NCBI RefSeq assembly: GCF_037038585.1
Contig: NC_092526.1
Span: 40,745,501-40,809,500 of the forward strand
Source: Patagioenas fasciata
Lineage: Eukaryota > Chordata > Aves > Columbiformes > Columbidae
DNA length: 64,000 nucleotides
Direction: 5' to 3'
The notes beneath the pieces are model-generated. The model was not told the DNA's origin. It saw only the letters and a program-made list of their open reading frames with translations, and searched no databases. Positions 1-13,593 of the stretch are shown here, in pieces; position 1 is the first letter of the stretch; every line of letters starts with the position of its first letter. Made by a program: the position numbers and the translations under genes.

Positions 1-200
1 AATACAAAGAACCAAAAATACTACTGTCCTCCTTTTCTTCCTGAAACTTCGTCTTTGAAGCGGAGCCTTCAGGGAACAACCATGAGGAGGATGATAGTTT
101 GGCAGAAGTTGTAGGATAACACATTTTGCATCCTAGGGTAGGATAACTGAAATCATGTGTGGATAAAAAGCTTAGCTCACTTTTCTTTAAAGAAACTAAC

Positions 201-3200
201 CTGAGAAAGATACCGTGTGCCCATTCCGAATGGAAACTTCATTGGTACAATGGCAATCCCTTTTTTCTTCCAGTAGTTTTGTTTGTTAAATTCACTGACA
301 GCTGCTCTCCTACTGTAGAAGGCAGATTTCTCCATACATTCATTCCAGCACCGTTTCAAGTTTTGTGGATCAAGCTTTTGTTTGAAGTGTGTCTGCTCGT
401 TCTCCTTATACATGTTGATTTCCCTAATCTGCAATAATAAAACGAGCAGCTATCGCATAATCTTGTTAAAGGCAGACTGACCACGTTGGAGGACTGCTAC
501 TGTTTTTTGAACAGTTACCAGTTTAGTTCAGTTTTTAAGAGCACGCTATTTGCTCAACAACTAGACATTGATTTAAAAGTATATTAATTTTAGCACAAAC
601 TATGTTCAACTTAGAAAATATTTGTTCAAACAGTTGAGCTAATCTAAAGGGTTTTAACTCTCAGACCGCAAAGGCTTCATTTCAGGAGGGAAGATGCCTT
701 CATTTTGTCACCTTTTCTGGTGATAAGCCGGTTTTATCTGCAACTCCCATGATCCACGTTTCTGTCACCAGCGCTGACTGGGGAAAGCCAAACCCTCGGA
801 ATGCTGTGTTTGACGGCAAGTTTGTTTTGCAGGTGTAAGCCCAGCATCTCAAGTTGGGAATCTTGTACGCGTTGTCCATTTTTAACAAGGCTACTTCTGC
901 CACCTGTGGTAGGGGACAAACACGTATAGTTCAATGTCACAACAGTGCCTCTTTCAAATTCACATTTAAATCCTTCTCACCTCATATAAAGACCTTAACT
1001 TGAGACAATTAGCTTTCAAATTGGGTTTCTGCCGCTCACTGATAGCAAGAATACTCTTATGCACACATGCAGGCTTTATTCATACACTCATGCAGCATGT
1101 TAGTTTTCAGTTCTTTTTTGATATTCACAGAACACAGCTGATGTTCCTAGGAGAGGAGTGCTGGGCAGTAGTTAAAGATTAACAGGTGCTTCGTTTTACA
1201 TTGATTTTGCTCCCTCTTTGATATCAAAAGCCACACAGGCAGATGAGATTTAAAGCAACAGGATCTATGAAATGAAATGCTGAAAGCGTTCTAAATTATC
1301 ACGTCCTATGGGAATTCACAGTTAGTTGTTTAGTTCCACCAGAAAGAATAGGTGCTGCAGTCTACTATGTCTTCTGGTTCTTACAGTTTTCTTTAAGACA
1401 TTTCACGTGACAAACACAAAAACACGAGAAAAGGAGAATCCCATATTAGATACTGCAAATTAGGTTCTACGAGTCAGTACCAAAATAACAAGTTTAAAAA
1501 TGTTCTGATGCCTCCTGAAGAGGCCACTGGGTCTCTTTAATGTTAAACAAATTTCTCAGAATGGTAAATTTAAGCCTGTATTTCTGCTGAACTTTGAACA
1601 ACAAACTTCACAACATTTCTGCATAGAAACAACTGAAGATCGTTTTGCTGTAATAACTATGCATATAAATAGTGTCATATAGTGCTACTTTTTCACTTAT
1701 GAAATACAAGTTGAAATGTTATTTTTAAACGTCTTTTCTTTAAATTATGACCACAATTTTTACAAACTTCAGAGAAAGCACGTGTATGAAGCTGATCAGT
1801 CTTGAAAGGGTTACCGATAAATCAGAGGGAATACAATGTATTGTTATAATAGGACTCTAAGCTACGCCAAAGTTTCTTCCCAGAAATGTCTGTTCTAATC
1901 TTGATGCAATCACAGAGAATTAAAATACATGATTTTCTGCTAACTGAACAATAACCAAGTGAAGCGCAGATTACTGGAGTTCAGCTTCCATGCTGGAAGA
2001 CCGGTCATTATTAGGATGAGCACCAAGCATCTCAGCCCTCTCTACAGCTGCACTCCACAGAAGAAAGAATAAACCCCACAATACTTCCTTGGGAACACAG
2101 AGATAAATCACACTGGCCCAGGAAATAAACCTGGGCTGTAAGTTGGGTAAAGCTGACGATTTTATTTCAAATAAACTCATTTCTGCTTTTAAAAGTGTTG
2201 AATTATTAATGCTATGCTAATTGGATCAAAAGGAATCACACAGCTAGAGCACTGGTTATTGATGCCATTAATTAGGGAGCGATGTCAGAGGTCAGGCTGT
2301 TATCATGGGATATTCCAGCTGCAGGTGAGTTGGATGGAGAGGCTTCTCAGCTGGTTATCACTGCCTCCACTTCCAGGTCCAGCTTCACTGGATCATTGTA
2401 GAACTTCATCTTAAGACGGTTCTGACATGTGAGCTGCATTGAAGTTCATGCTTTTGATCATGGATTTGTTCCTAACCCAGGTTGTTTTTCAGAACCACGC
2501 TAGGCAGCAATAGCCTGGGCACTTACACTGACAGATTTCAGAGTCCAGAAAATACCCACAGTTGCGGCAATGACAAGCAGGTGAGGGGCAGTAACCTCAA
2601 ACATTTCAATTACAGCTAGAATAGCCTATGCAAACACAAATAGCCAGTGACTGATAGCAAACCAAGCAACGTGTTATACTTTGAAGACCTATAAGTGAGG
2701 AACTGAGGTATTCAGCACAAAAAACACAGACCCAGTACAGAAATGTATGAAGACAGTAACAGGTCAGCTACCAGTATGAATTTTCTGAAGGTTAAGAAAG
2801 GTCTTTCTAGCCTTGTAGACATACATAAGGCTTTCAGCAGGCATAAATGCAATATGTATATTAAAAGGAATACACTGATAGTTGACAAGTTTATAATGTG
2901 AAACTAAGCCTGATAAACCATTCATGAAGTGAATGTGTAGAAAAATATCAAGAAGCAGTATAGCGCTTCACTGAACTGAATAAGGAAAGGTTAAAGCACT
3001 GGGTGTAGATTTTCCACCAAGGCACAGTCCCTACATCAAATGGCTATATGATTAACAATTCATGTGGCAAGGGGATTCAGCCTTCAGCATTTTCCCTCCA
3101 CCCTATAAGATCTATCAGCTTAGAAAATCCTTACCACAACTGATTCGTCAGGGGTGCATCCTCCATTAATGTAATACTGGGCATCCACTGCTTTGATCCT

Positions 3201-6200
3201 ACCATCATTCATGAAGCCAACCTAGAAGGATCAACAATAACCTGTTTAGAACTTGGCATTCATTCATTTCTTCCGTGCTTGTAGATTTTGAAAACGAATG
3301 TAACCCATGCAATCAGGGTCATACTGCACTATGGATTTCTGGGCAGCGTTGGGTGAAACTATAGAAGGGCAAGAGAGAATGAAAGTGTGTTCCTGAGACC
3401 TTGGCTTTCCCACCTGGCACCTGTACAGGTACAGCTGATAACCGGCAACGTCAGCCCCCTGGAGAGGAAGCAGCAGAGAAGCCCAGTGGCTTCCTGCGTA
3501 TTGCCTGAGATGAGCGATACGTGTGTCATATAGGAATGTCAAATCATGCTCTGACAGTACGAACAGTGTCTGGTAGATGGAGTCTGACATTTGTTTTTCT
3601 TAATGAAGAAATGTTCTCTTTGTCTCACATCTCTCTTTTCACCTTAAGGGAAGCATCTGATAAAACCTCTCTTACGTTTCCTGCATCGTAGAGATGGCAA
3701 AGGCGGCAGAATTTGTCCTGATGCAAAGTTATGACTGATGACAGTGCATGAGCAGGGAAGAGATTAACTTCCTCCACAGGGTGAGGTTTCCTGTACGACA
3801 CTGTTTCTGTGAATATCTAGCTGCTCCTTTGCATGAACCCAACCATATGGGCGGTTTAAAATAAACCTCTGCAGAAGCTTGAGCTAGTTTGGCATCCCAT
3901 TCGCAGAAAGACAGACAGAAAGAGCTATTAATATAGAAGGAAAATGACATGAAGGGACCAGAAAAATCAAAACAAACCCTTGCAGAGATACAGGCAGAAT
4001 CAGAGAAAGGGCTGTACAGCAACTTTGTCTCTTGGTTTCCTAGCCAGTTGTTTTATTTGAGAAGCGATCACACTCATTTTCATTGATAGAACCAATATTA
4101 ACCAGTAATGCTGAAATACTTATTCACAGAATATGGGCGTGTATTTTTTTCACTGAATTCTTGTGACACTCACTTTATATTTACCAAGAAAAGGATGTCG
4201 GCCACCAGTGATTAACATATCGTCCCCTCGGCTCAGAATAAGACGGACTGCTCTGCTGGTTCTAAATCAACAAAAGAAAAGCCAAATTTCAGTCAAAATA
4301 AGAGATGTTATTAACAAGATGGCTATTCATCATGTATCCAGATCTAGCCATGTATAAAAACATGCATTTAGATTAAATTTAATAGGCTTAAACATATGCT
4401 TAAATCTATGTCTGGAGCTCTTTTTTTTTTTTTGCATTTATAATCTTGTCAGAATTTTCACTTCATCTCTTGAAAGCCAACAAGACAACTCAGTGCAAAC
4501 TTCTTCTGAAGAAATGGGTATTTCAGTGTTTAAGACTGAACCACGTTAAGTGAGCTAACAGCAGGTAGCACTCAACCTTAAACAAGAAATATTCGCCTCT
4601 TAGCTATTCAGAATTGTATTGAAATAGGACACCCTTTGAATAAAACCAGAACATGGACAATAATAAACGATGAAAATTAGTCTGCAAATGCATATACCAT
4701 TTTGTAAACATGTATATAAGATGTAAAATGAAGTCCTAACAATAAAAACGATGGTTTAAACTATAAAATGATTACTTTTAGCATGGCCTGCTTAAGCCAA
4801 AACACAGATAACATGGCTAAAAATAACCCAGAGCAGTTTGTCCAACAGTGACAGCAGTGCCAAGGGAAATGCACTGAACTAGCCACTCGGATGACAAGAC
4901 CATTTTAGTTACGACAGGATGCAGCTGGATGTGCGTTCTGCAGCAAATCAGTTATGCCTATTAAAGAAGTTACTATCCCCTGACAGACAGTTGCCAGTGC
5001 TGTCCTGCCAAATTTGGAGGCTGGAGCTTTACGTATTAAGATTACTAAACTAACTAAAGTAGTATTAGCAAAAGCATTGTATCTAACAGATTTAAGCTAG
5101 TTTTGTGTGAAAGGCATGGGAGACTGAACTAGAACTCTCGTTCTTAAAAGAGGTTCTGCTCATGAACTCGTCCTTCCGCACCCTGCTGTGCCAGGGAAGT
5201 TCACATCTGGATGGTCAATACCATGCTTTGATGTCAGCAGTTCGGGACTTGTCCTTTTGAAACGCTAATTGTTTCAACAACAGTCCTAGCCTATACCAAT
5301 ACCAACTTCTTCAAGTCCCATTAATTTAGTTGGGGCTGGAGCTGCTAGCAAAACAAAGAAATGCACTGAATGGTCTTACAAAATGTGAACAGTCAGGATT
5401 TTGTGACTTTTTGGTGAGTGACTTTGGGAAAGGAGAAAGCATTTGAGCCAAAAAGCAAAACTTGTTCAGCCCATTTTCTCTTTGGATCCCACACACACAG
5501 CCCACACTCACTTGTTAGCTGCCACTGCAGCAACACATGCCAGTAAACCAGCTTTCAGGAGTTTCCCACCAAAGGCTCCACCAACTCGTTTAACATGGCA
5601 CATGATCCTGTTGGCCGGAACGCCCAAGCTTGCAGCTACCATCTCCTGTAAAACCAGTTTGGATCTTTTATGCCAACACAAACCAAGCCTAAAAGTTAGG
5701 TTCTGAAATAAAAACCTCTTCTAGAAAAGGATTCCATAGATGTTTCTAACTGGTTTGGTTTGAAATCAGATGAAAATAATTTTCCTTTATACTAGGTTGA
5801 AAAGCAAGAAAAAGGTAACAAACACTCAGCAGTGTTCATATTTAAAATCTCCACCATGGAGACTGCGAAATGGTCATGGACAAATGTGAGGAGTAACACC
5901 TTTGGATTTCATGACCTAAACAGTCAGAGGTTTCAGGTGTAAGAAGAAGGGATTAGAATACAGTTTTTATTATTTTTATTACTAAGATCATAAAATTGAT
6001 TTTAATTTTTAATTCAAATAAAACTTGTTTATTATTAATCTACAGCTTGCTAGTGTCAGAAACATTCTTGCTTCAAATCATTTGCTCAAACACAAAGTTC
6101 TTCAATACTGCTTGGCTATTGGCAATACAATAATAACAGGAATGATGAAAGGAACTGAACTGGGCTTTGAACACAAAATGCCAGCGTTGAGTCTGCAATA

Positions 6201-9200
6201 CTCTCAGCTTCATGCACCACAGCTACTGCAGACCGTATGCAGGCCATACGCTACGTCAGCGCTTGCTTTACCATTTGCCATCGTGAAATGATCCGAGGGC
6301 TGGAGCACCACTCCTGTGAAGAATGGCTGAGAGAGCTGGAGCTCTTCCGCCTGGAGAAGAGAAAGCTCCAGCGGCCTTTCCATATATAAAGGGGGCTTAT
6401 AAGAAACAGAAAGACTTTTTAGCAAGGCCTGTACTGACAGGACAAGGGGCAACAGTTTTAAACTGAAATAGGATAGGTTTAGATTGGACAAGAGGTGAGA
6501 CACTGGAACACGTCGCCCAGAGAAGTTGTGGATGCCCCATCGTTGGAAGTGTTCAAGGTCAGGTTGGACGGGGCTTTGAGAAACTTGACCTAGTGAAAGA
6601 TACCCCTGTCCATGGCAGGAGGCTTGGATTAGATATCTTTACAGGTTCCTTCACACCCAAACCATTCTATGATTATGATTTTGGCACCGAGTAGCAGTCT
6701 CACCTCCAGCTATTACATCTGATCAAACCCTCAGAGACTGTGACTTCGCAGGGTGCTGATTGCTCCTCACCTCAGTGGAAAGCGAACAGGGACGGAGGAG
6801 CCTCGGCACTCCACAGGGAGCTTTTCATGCCTACAACAGTGGGGCACGAGGTACTTTGTTCAAAGGAAGAGACTTTTCCTTCCTCTTTATCCTCACGTTG
6901 TAGTGGTCAGTGTTTATCAGGATACAGCAGTACTACAGAGCAGTTGTTGTTGGATAATCCACATGGGCAATTTCACGTTCCTACCGCTTCTAAACTGTTC
7001 AGCTGAATCTGTAAACCCAACTTAAAAAGCTCTATTGTCGCAGGTTCAGCCACCTCCTCTGAGAATGCTTTGTATTACCTGAATAAATGCTGGATGCTGT
7101 GTTGATACATACACATCCATTTCTTTATCCTCTCCCTTTGGAACAGCAAGCACACTCTGAGTCTCCAAGTAAAAGTGTTCCTGTCCCCCAATGCGAATCT
7201 CCCCTGACCCAAAGAGGAAAACACACGTGTTACTGAGGGAAAAGGCCAGAAGAAATGAACCAGGAAAGAATGAACTTCCCATCATCGTGTAAATTATGGT
7301 AATCAGTGTCAAATCTTCTGATGCTTCTTGTGCGAAACAGAGGAAACTCCTTGCAGGATTAAATTGGTCTTGTTCCAGTGGCAGCAACAGAACTTGATTA
7401 ACAGTAACATGATATTACCCACAAGTGGTGACAATATTAAATAAAACAGAGATGAATTAAACAAAGCATGAGACTGAAGTAGTAGCAGGACCACAAGACC
7501 AGTAGGTTTAATCACACTTTCTTCCAGTTGACCAAGAGCTTTCTCAGGCCTAATGGGTGTATGGAAAAAAGGTCAAGCTGGGACTTAAATAGCAGACAGA
7601 CAAACCCAAATACTGACAACGTCTCACCAAACTTATTCTGCAGTTTACCTTCAATTATATCATCAACAGTTTCAAATGCCTGATCAACATTTCCTTGTTC
7701 TAATTTTCTTTTTGGCTCAAAGAACGAGTTGTGCTTTATAGCTTCCTGTAGCAAAGAAAAACGGAATTAGTTTTTTACTATTTCAGTATTTTAAAGGTTC
7801 TCAGCTTCTTGTGGCATTTTGCTCCCAGGATAAACACCATTCTCTTCAGAGATTTGTACCACCAGCTATCAAGTCAAGGAGCAACTGTATTTCATCACTT
7901 TACTGTCCTTGTTGATAAGTCTGTGTATTCAGTTGCAGCAATTAATTCCTGGTGTGTTTGGTGTTACTGATGGCAGCAGCTTCTGAAGGAAACACCTTCA
8001 GTTTATTCAGCCTGCGCTTCCTCCTCATACATCTAGTGAGCGACCAAGAGAGCACAGAATAAGATTGCAACCCTATTGGCCGAAGAGCGATGTCACTAAG
8101 AGGGGAAGAAATCACAAGGACTAGGTAAAAATACAATCTATTTATCAAGTACGATTTGCTCTCTTTCTAATAAGACTTAATCGGAGCTTCAGCTGTAGCG
8201 AAATATTCACAAAATCTGCCAGTTGTTAAAAAGAAACTACTTCTATTTTCACACCAGAAAGACGGTTCTGTTTACACACCACGTGCGCTGTGGAAACAAG
8301 CTGTAAAGTGACTACCAGAACTAATGCTGCTTCCTGCACACGTGTCCTTAGCTCCTCACTTTCACACGTCTCATCAATCCACTTTCCCTATGGATCCCAT
8401 AGCCCACTTCTAAAATGCTCTACATCCCTAACACCTTTCCCTCTGTTTTCCCTCCACATTTCCTATGTTTCCAGCCTAACTTTTTGGCTTGCTAGCTTGA
8501 CAACAGACACAAAATGCTGAAGATAATCAGTAGATCATTCTGCCAATATAAACACATTGATTAGCTAACTGGAAGCTACCAAAGAAGAGGGCCCTTCTTT
8601 TCTATTCTTATGTTCATTTTATTGAACTTGTGAGACCTTTGAGACTGTTGCCTAGTGGTCAAAATTATCCAAAAGGTTGAAAAGTTATTTATAGGGAGAC
8701 CGACAGATTGGTTAATTGGAGTTTGTATTCATCTTGTTTCCTTAGCAAATCATGCTTAAAAAGCAAGTGAACAGTTTGAACTGCTTCTTCCATTGCTTAT
8801 ATAGGGGGAAAAAAAAGGGGCAAGAAAAAAGAAATGATTGGTACCTCAATTGTTAAGATCACTGGTTCCAGCGCTTCATACTCTATCTTCACTTGTGCAG
8901 CTGCTTGTTTGGCATGAACGTCTGAGTCTGCAGCCACAGCACAGACAATCTGGCCCACACAAATCACCTGTGAAATACACATTCAAGTCATCCCCACAGG
9001 TGCTGCTGATATTCTTCTTTCACGTAACCACTATTTAAGTTTCCTTTTTGGAATTTTGTTTTGACTTAGGATCCTTGCATTTTTTAGATCATCCATGAAG
9101 CCAACAAATCATTAGAAATACCAGTAGGAGTGGGGAATCAAGCAAAAACACCATTAAAAAAATGGACAAGTGATTTGGGAGCCTAATTTTCAATAAAATA

Positions 9201-12200
9201 TACTTTTCCAACAACTCGGATGGTTTTGTTACTGACTTATTTGTTTTTCTCTAGGTAGAATAAAATGTGCATCAGCTATTCTGAAGCTGAAAAGAGAGTG
9301 GGGAAAAAATGATAAGAATTTACCTTGCTATATGCCTAAAGTGATTCCCTCATGTACACAAAATACAGAAATCAAAGAGTCAGAAAGTATGATTTCATAT
9401 TAGAAATCTGAAGAAAAAAAGTAAAAAAGGAACAAAATCAGTCAAAAAAAGAGATTGTAGTTATACCTTGTTTCTTGCAAATATAATCTCTGGATCATCG
9501 GAGTAGTAAAACTCATTTGTAGCTGGTACATCATGAGCTGTTATGATATCGAACACACCTGGTCCTTTCAAAGCCTCTGCGGTATCGATAGATCTGATTA
9601 GGATATGGGAAGAGAGAAGCATAATTTGTTAGTTTTACAAGGTGTTGCACAGGGGAAGGAACACAATACAGAGCTGTTTGTTGTGCTGCCAGGACCTCCT
9701 CGTAGGTTTACACGTGTCTTTTCCTTCTATCTCCGGCACGGGAAGAGGTGCAGGTTAAAGGCAATTCACAATTCTACTGTCCTGCTTTGCTTCTAGGAAA
9801 TACTCCAGATGCAACAGGGACATCACTGGCCCATAAGATTGACTGAACTGCATTGACTGCAGAAAAAGCACTGCACGATTATGATGCTACATTTGCAAGT
9901 TTCTAAGACCTCACAGCCTACACAGATCTCAAACTGATCCAAATAAGCATCAGGAAATGGAGAGTTCATGTAGGAAATTATAAGAGAAATGGCAAGTCCA
10001 GTATAAATGGAGAATGAATGGGAACGTGTGGGTGTAGAAGCATCAGAAGGAATGGCAGAAAGTCTATGAGAATGGCACGTTTTGACAGCACCCAGTTTAG
10101 CAGGACATCAAGATCCCAGCACAGCTACAGGCATCTTCTCTGGACACCAGGATCAGAAGACAAAGGAGAGTGAATAAATCCTAGTGACTCACAGAGATGG
10201 GAGAGATGTCAGCTCCTTGATGGTACCAAAAAGAGCCCATCCAAACCCAGCATACTACCACCAACCTACGAAGCAGCCAGGAAATATGACAAGGACTCTA
10301 CAGCTTGCAGCCCCAGTCCTCCTCATCATCACAATTAATCCTGACCAGACCACCTGAATACACATCTTGGTGCCTGAATGTTGGGCACACAACTGGGTTA
10401 TGTGCATTTTGGTGCCTGAATGTTGAACAAACTGCTAGAATAGGTGTGTCTTGGCAGTATAAAAACATAAGTAAAACCAATAAAATCCTCTTCCCATCTT
10501 CCTCTCTTCTAAGGCCTCAAATGAGCTTCGCTACCTTGTTGCTGCAACGTTGTAGTCGGCTCTAAACATCTCAGCAATTCATAATAACATTTTCTTCAGA
10601 CACACTTTGAACACTTACACAATTTTCGCATGAGCTCTGGAACTAGTGACGACAGCCAGGAACAGCTCCCCATCCACCGAAGGAAGGTCAGCGACGTAAA
10701 CGGCTTCGCCAGTGGTGTGCTTAATTCCAGACTGGTGCATAATGGGCCGTCCTACAGGATCCTGGGGAGACTGACTCGGGTCTATGTCCTGTACAGTCAA
10801 AAACACACACCCCATCCCCAAACAGTTAAAAAAATAATAGCCATGTTATTCTTCTATTAATCAGAAAATCAGATTAAGGAACAACTGTTCCTATTGTCAT
10901 CTCCTGTTCAGTATTGGACACAGACTGACTGCGGCTCCTGGGGATCTCTGCCATTGTTTCTCTTAAGGGGCCTCCTGAGAACATTGCACAGGTTGGTCTG
11001 CTTGCATTTTCTTCCTTAATTGTTCACCTCAAAGTGATACAAACAGCACTTCTTTTTCAGGACAGTTTCCTCCTTTACTGATTGGTGTCATGAAGTTTTG
11101 ATATTTTTCCAAATTTGTCTCAGAATATTTGGCTCTGTATTTTACCAGTCTTGTATTTGGAGTTATTTGCAGTGATTCCTGGGATTTGTCTTCCTTGCTG
11201 AAAGATTGCAACTGATCAACATAAATCAGTGAGAAAATGTTGTTCAAATAGTTCCTTCGCAATTTCATTTCTTTGCACCTGTGTATGAATTCAATGCCTT
11301 CTTAGCATTATTTTGCTCAGTCTTTTTTGAAAGTTAATTGTTGCCCGTTAATTCTGCCTTGCCAATTGTTGCCAACCTCCAGCACACTTTTCCAATTTCT
11401 GGGTAAGTGTTCACACAAACCTGTTCCTTTTCTACGTTTAGAACTACTTAATTGCTCACAACTCACAGCCTTTTTTCTTCTATAGCTTCCAGCTACACAC
11501 TTGATCTTCTGATCTTGGTGTCCAGCTTCAATAGCTTCTGCCTGCACACTTGTACCTCCTGCACTTTCTGGCACATCGTCTGCTATCATCCAAGGCCAAG
11601 AACAGGCGTTTTTCACTTGAGTGTCTCAGGTTCCTCAAATGGGGATCTCAGCCAAACCATGTGAACTTCTCCACTACCAGAATGACCAAGTATTTCTCTT
11701 TCAGGACATGCATTTCCCCCCCACACCTTAAAAAGCTTAATAACGTTCAGATTAAGAACTCCAGAAAAAAAGCGGGACATGTAAAATTAGACAGAAATTT
11801 AAAGCTAAAAACAATTGTTCTGGGTTTCTACATAATTTCTGTTGCTCAGTGCCAACTGATCTGCATAACAAACTCTTGCCATTTCTGTTGTTTAGTCACT
11901 TTTTGGCAGCTGGGTAATAAATTGCTGAAAGTCACAGAGAACTAATTCTTTTGATCCTGGTCCCTTTTCTAAGTCTGTAGTGTCTTTTTTTTTTTTGATG
12001 AGAACTCTGAAGGAAGCCAAAGACAGCAACTTGAATAAATCTAAAGTATTTAAAGCTAAAATGTTATTCTAAAGAATATCTGAAAATGAAAAAAAAAAAT
12101 ATTTACCCAGATGGCATTGGAATTTTCTTTAGGTTTTCAAAAGCTTGACATTTTTACTTGTGTACTGAGGCTATCAAAATGCCAAAAATCCTTGCAGGAG

Positions 12201-13593
12201 ATGCCACCGTGATGGAGGCACAAGGGTGAGCTCAGAAACGTGCCCGGTTCTCTGGTGCGCTCTGCTGCTCACTTCTGCAATACTCTCGGTAGCTGGATCA
12301 GACAGCCAGCAACAACTTCATCCTGACTCCTAAACCTACAGTCAGGCCTAGGAGCCCTCTGAGATCTTAAGACAAGTGTATCTTCAGACAAGAACACTGT
12401 AGTTGTAGCTATAGACTTGGACGTTTTTATCAAATCTTATAAAGCACAGAATAATCTTAGAATAAAATCACTTGCCTGGAATATTTGGATACTCTGAGGC
12501 ATTTTGGTTTTGAAATCTTGTAGGGCACTCCTATATTCCACAGGTATGCCAGGATAGTGACAAGGATCCTGAAAAGGAAGTGAATTCCTGCTAAAACTCA
12601 CATTTTTAATCCAATTTTAAAAAGCTAACAACCAAAATCACCAAATACAAACTCTTTAAACTGGAAATTCCTTCAAGACTATCACAAGCTAGAAAGGCTC
12701 TAAAATAACAATTTGAAAACACAGTAAAGTTTTGAGATTTCACTAAATAATAGTTAGAAATATATGGGATTCAACAAATATGTTTGCTTAAAGTAAGCAA
12801 CATACAGCAGGGACAGTCAGAAGAGCTTTGTTCTGGGCTCTAATCAGAACTGGCACAGTTTACCGCTAACAGTAAATTACCTGGTAATGGTAATGCAGAG
12901 GAAAGAGCTCGAAGGAACACAGAAGAAAAAGGCAAAAGGGAGATTTTTCCTCATAAGAACAGATTTAAGACAAAAATAAGTAAATTACGCCTGGAATGTA
13001 ATGGGAAGTGAAATTTTAGAGTCCTCCTTTCTCAGTCAACAACTGGTACAAGGAGGAGGGTCGGTTTAACAACTAGGGCTGCTTTCCAAAGCCTTGATTT
13101 CTGTTCTCTCTATTTATGTGTTGAACTACAGACAGATGGAGTAAGACCTCAGGTACATTTTGTTTGCTCAATACCCATACATTGTTGCACTAACATTACT
13201 CAATGCTTTTAAAGCCTGATGTCCAAAGTAAAGATACCTGAGCACCTAAAAATGAAATTAGCATCTCCCCATCAGTCTCTTGGCGAGCTTATGTTATTCT
13301 GTAGATCTGAGCCCCGAAGACAATGTTTAGCACATTGTACAAATTACAAGCATCAACACACAGAAAAAAAACCAAACCAAACCAAACCACAACTTTCATT
13401 TTCTTGCGCAAAAGCAGACATGGACAACTCATTTACCATTGTCGTTAATGACTGCAGCACTTCCAGGAAAAATCTGTAGAAGAAACTGACTATCAAAGTT
13501 TTCTTATAATCTGCTTTTTCACCACTGGCTGAAGGAGCAATTTCTTTAAGAATGAGTCTGCAAGCTTCATCCAAGATTTGTTCATTCCAGTGT
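201..13593 (-). CDS. AOX1: AOX exons 15-26: molybdopterin-binding domain (partial)
   Basis: Exon 17 carries [20 protein letters not shown], the usual start of the molybdopterin domain. Exon 21 has [11 protein letters not shown], exon 22 has [11 protein letters not shown] and exon 25 has [15 protein letters not shown], all known cofactor or substrate-channel segments. Exon 26 ends with GMGTRYLSQ, just before the segment that in human AOX1 continues into the HGGIEMGQG motif. About nine further exons, including the catalytic glutamate, should lie left of base 1. Bases 1-200 are intron. Confidence 0.94.
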
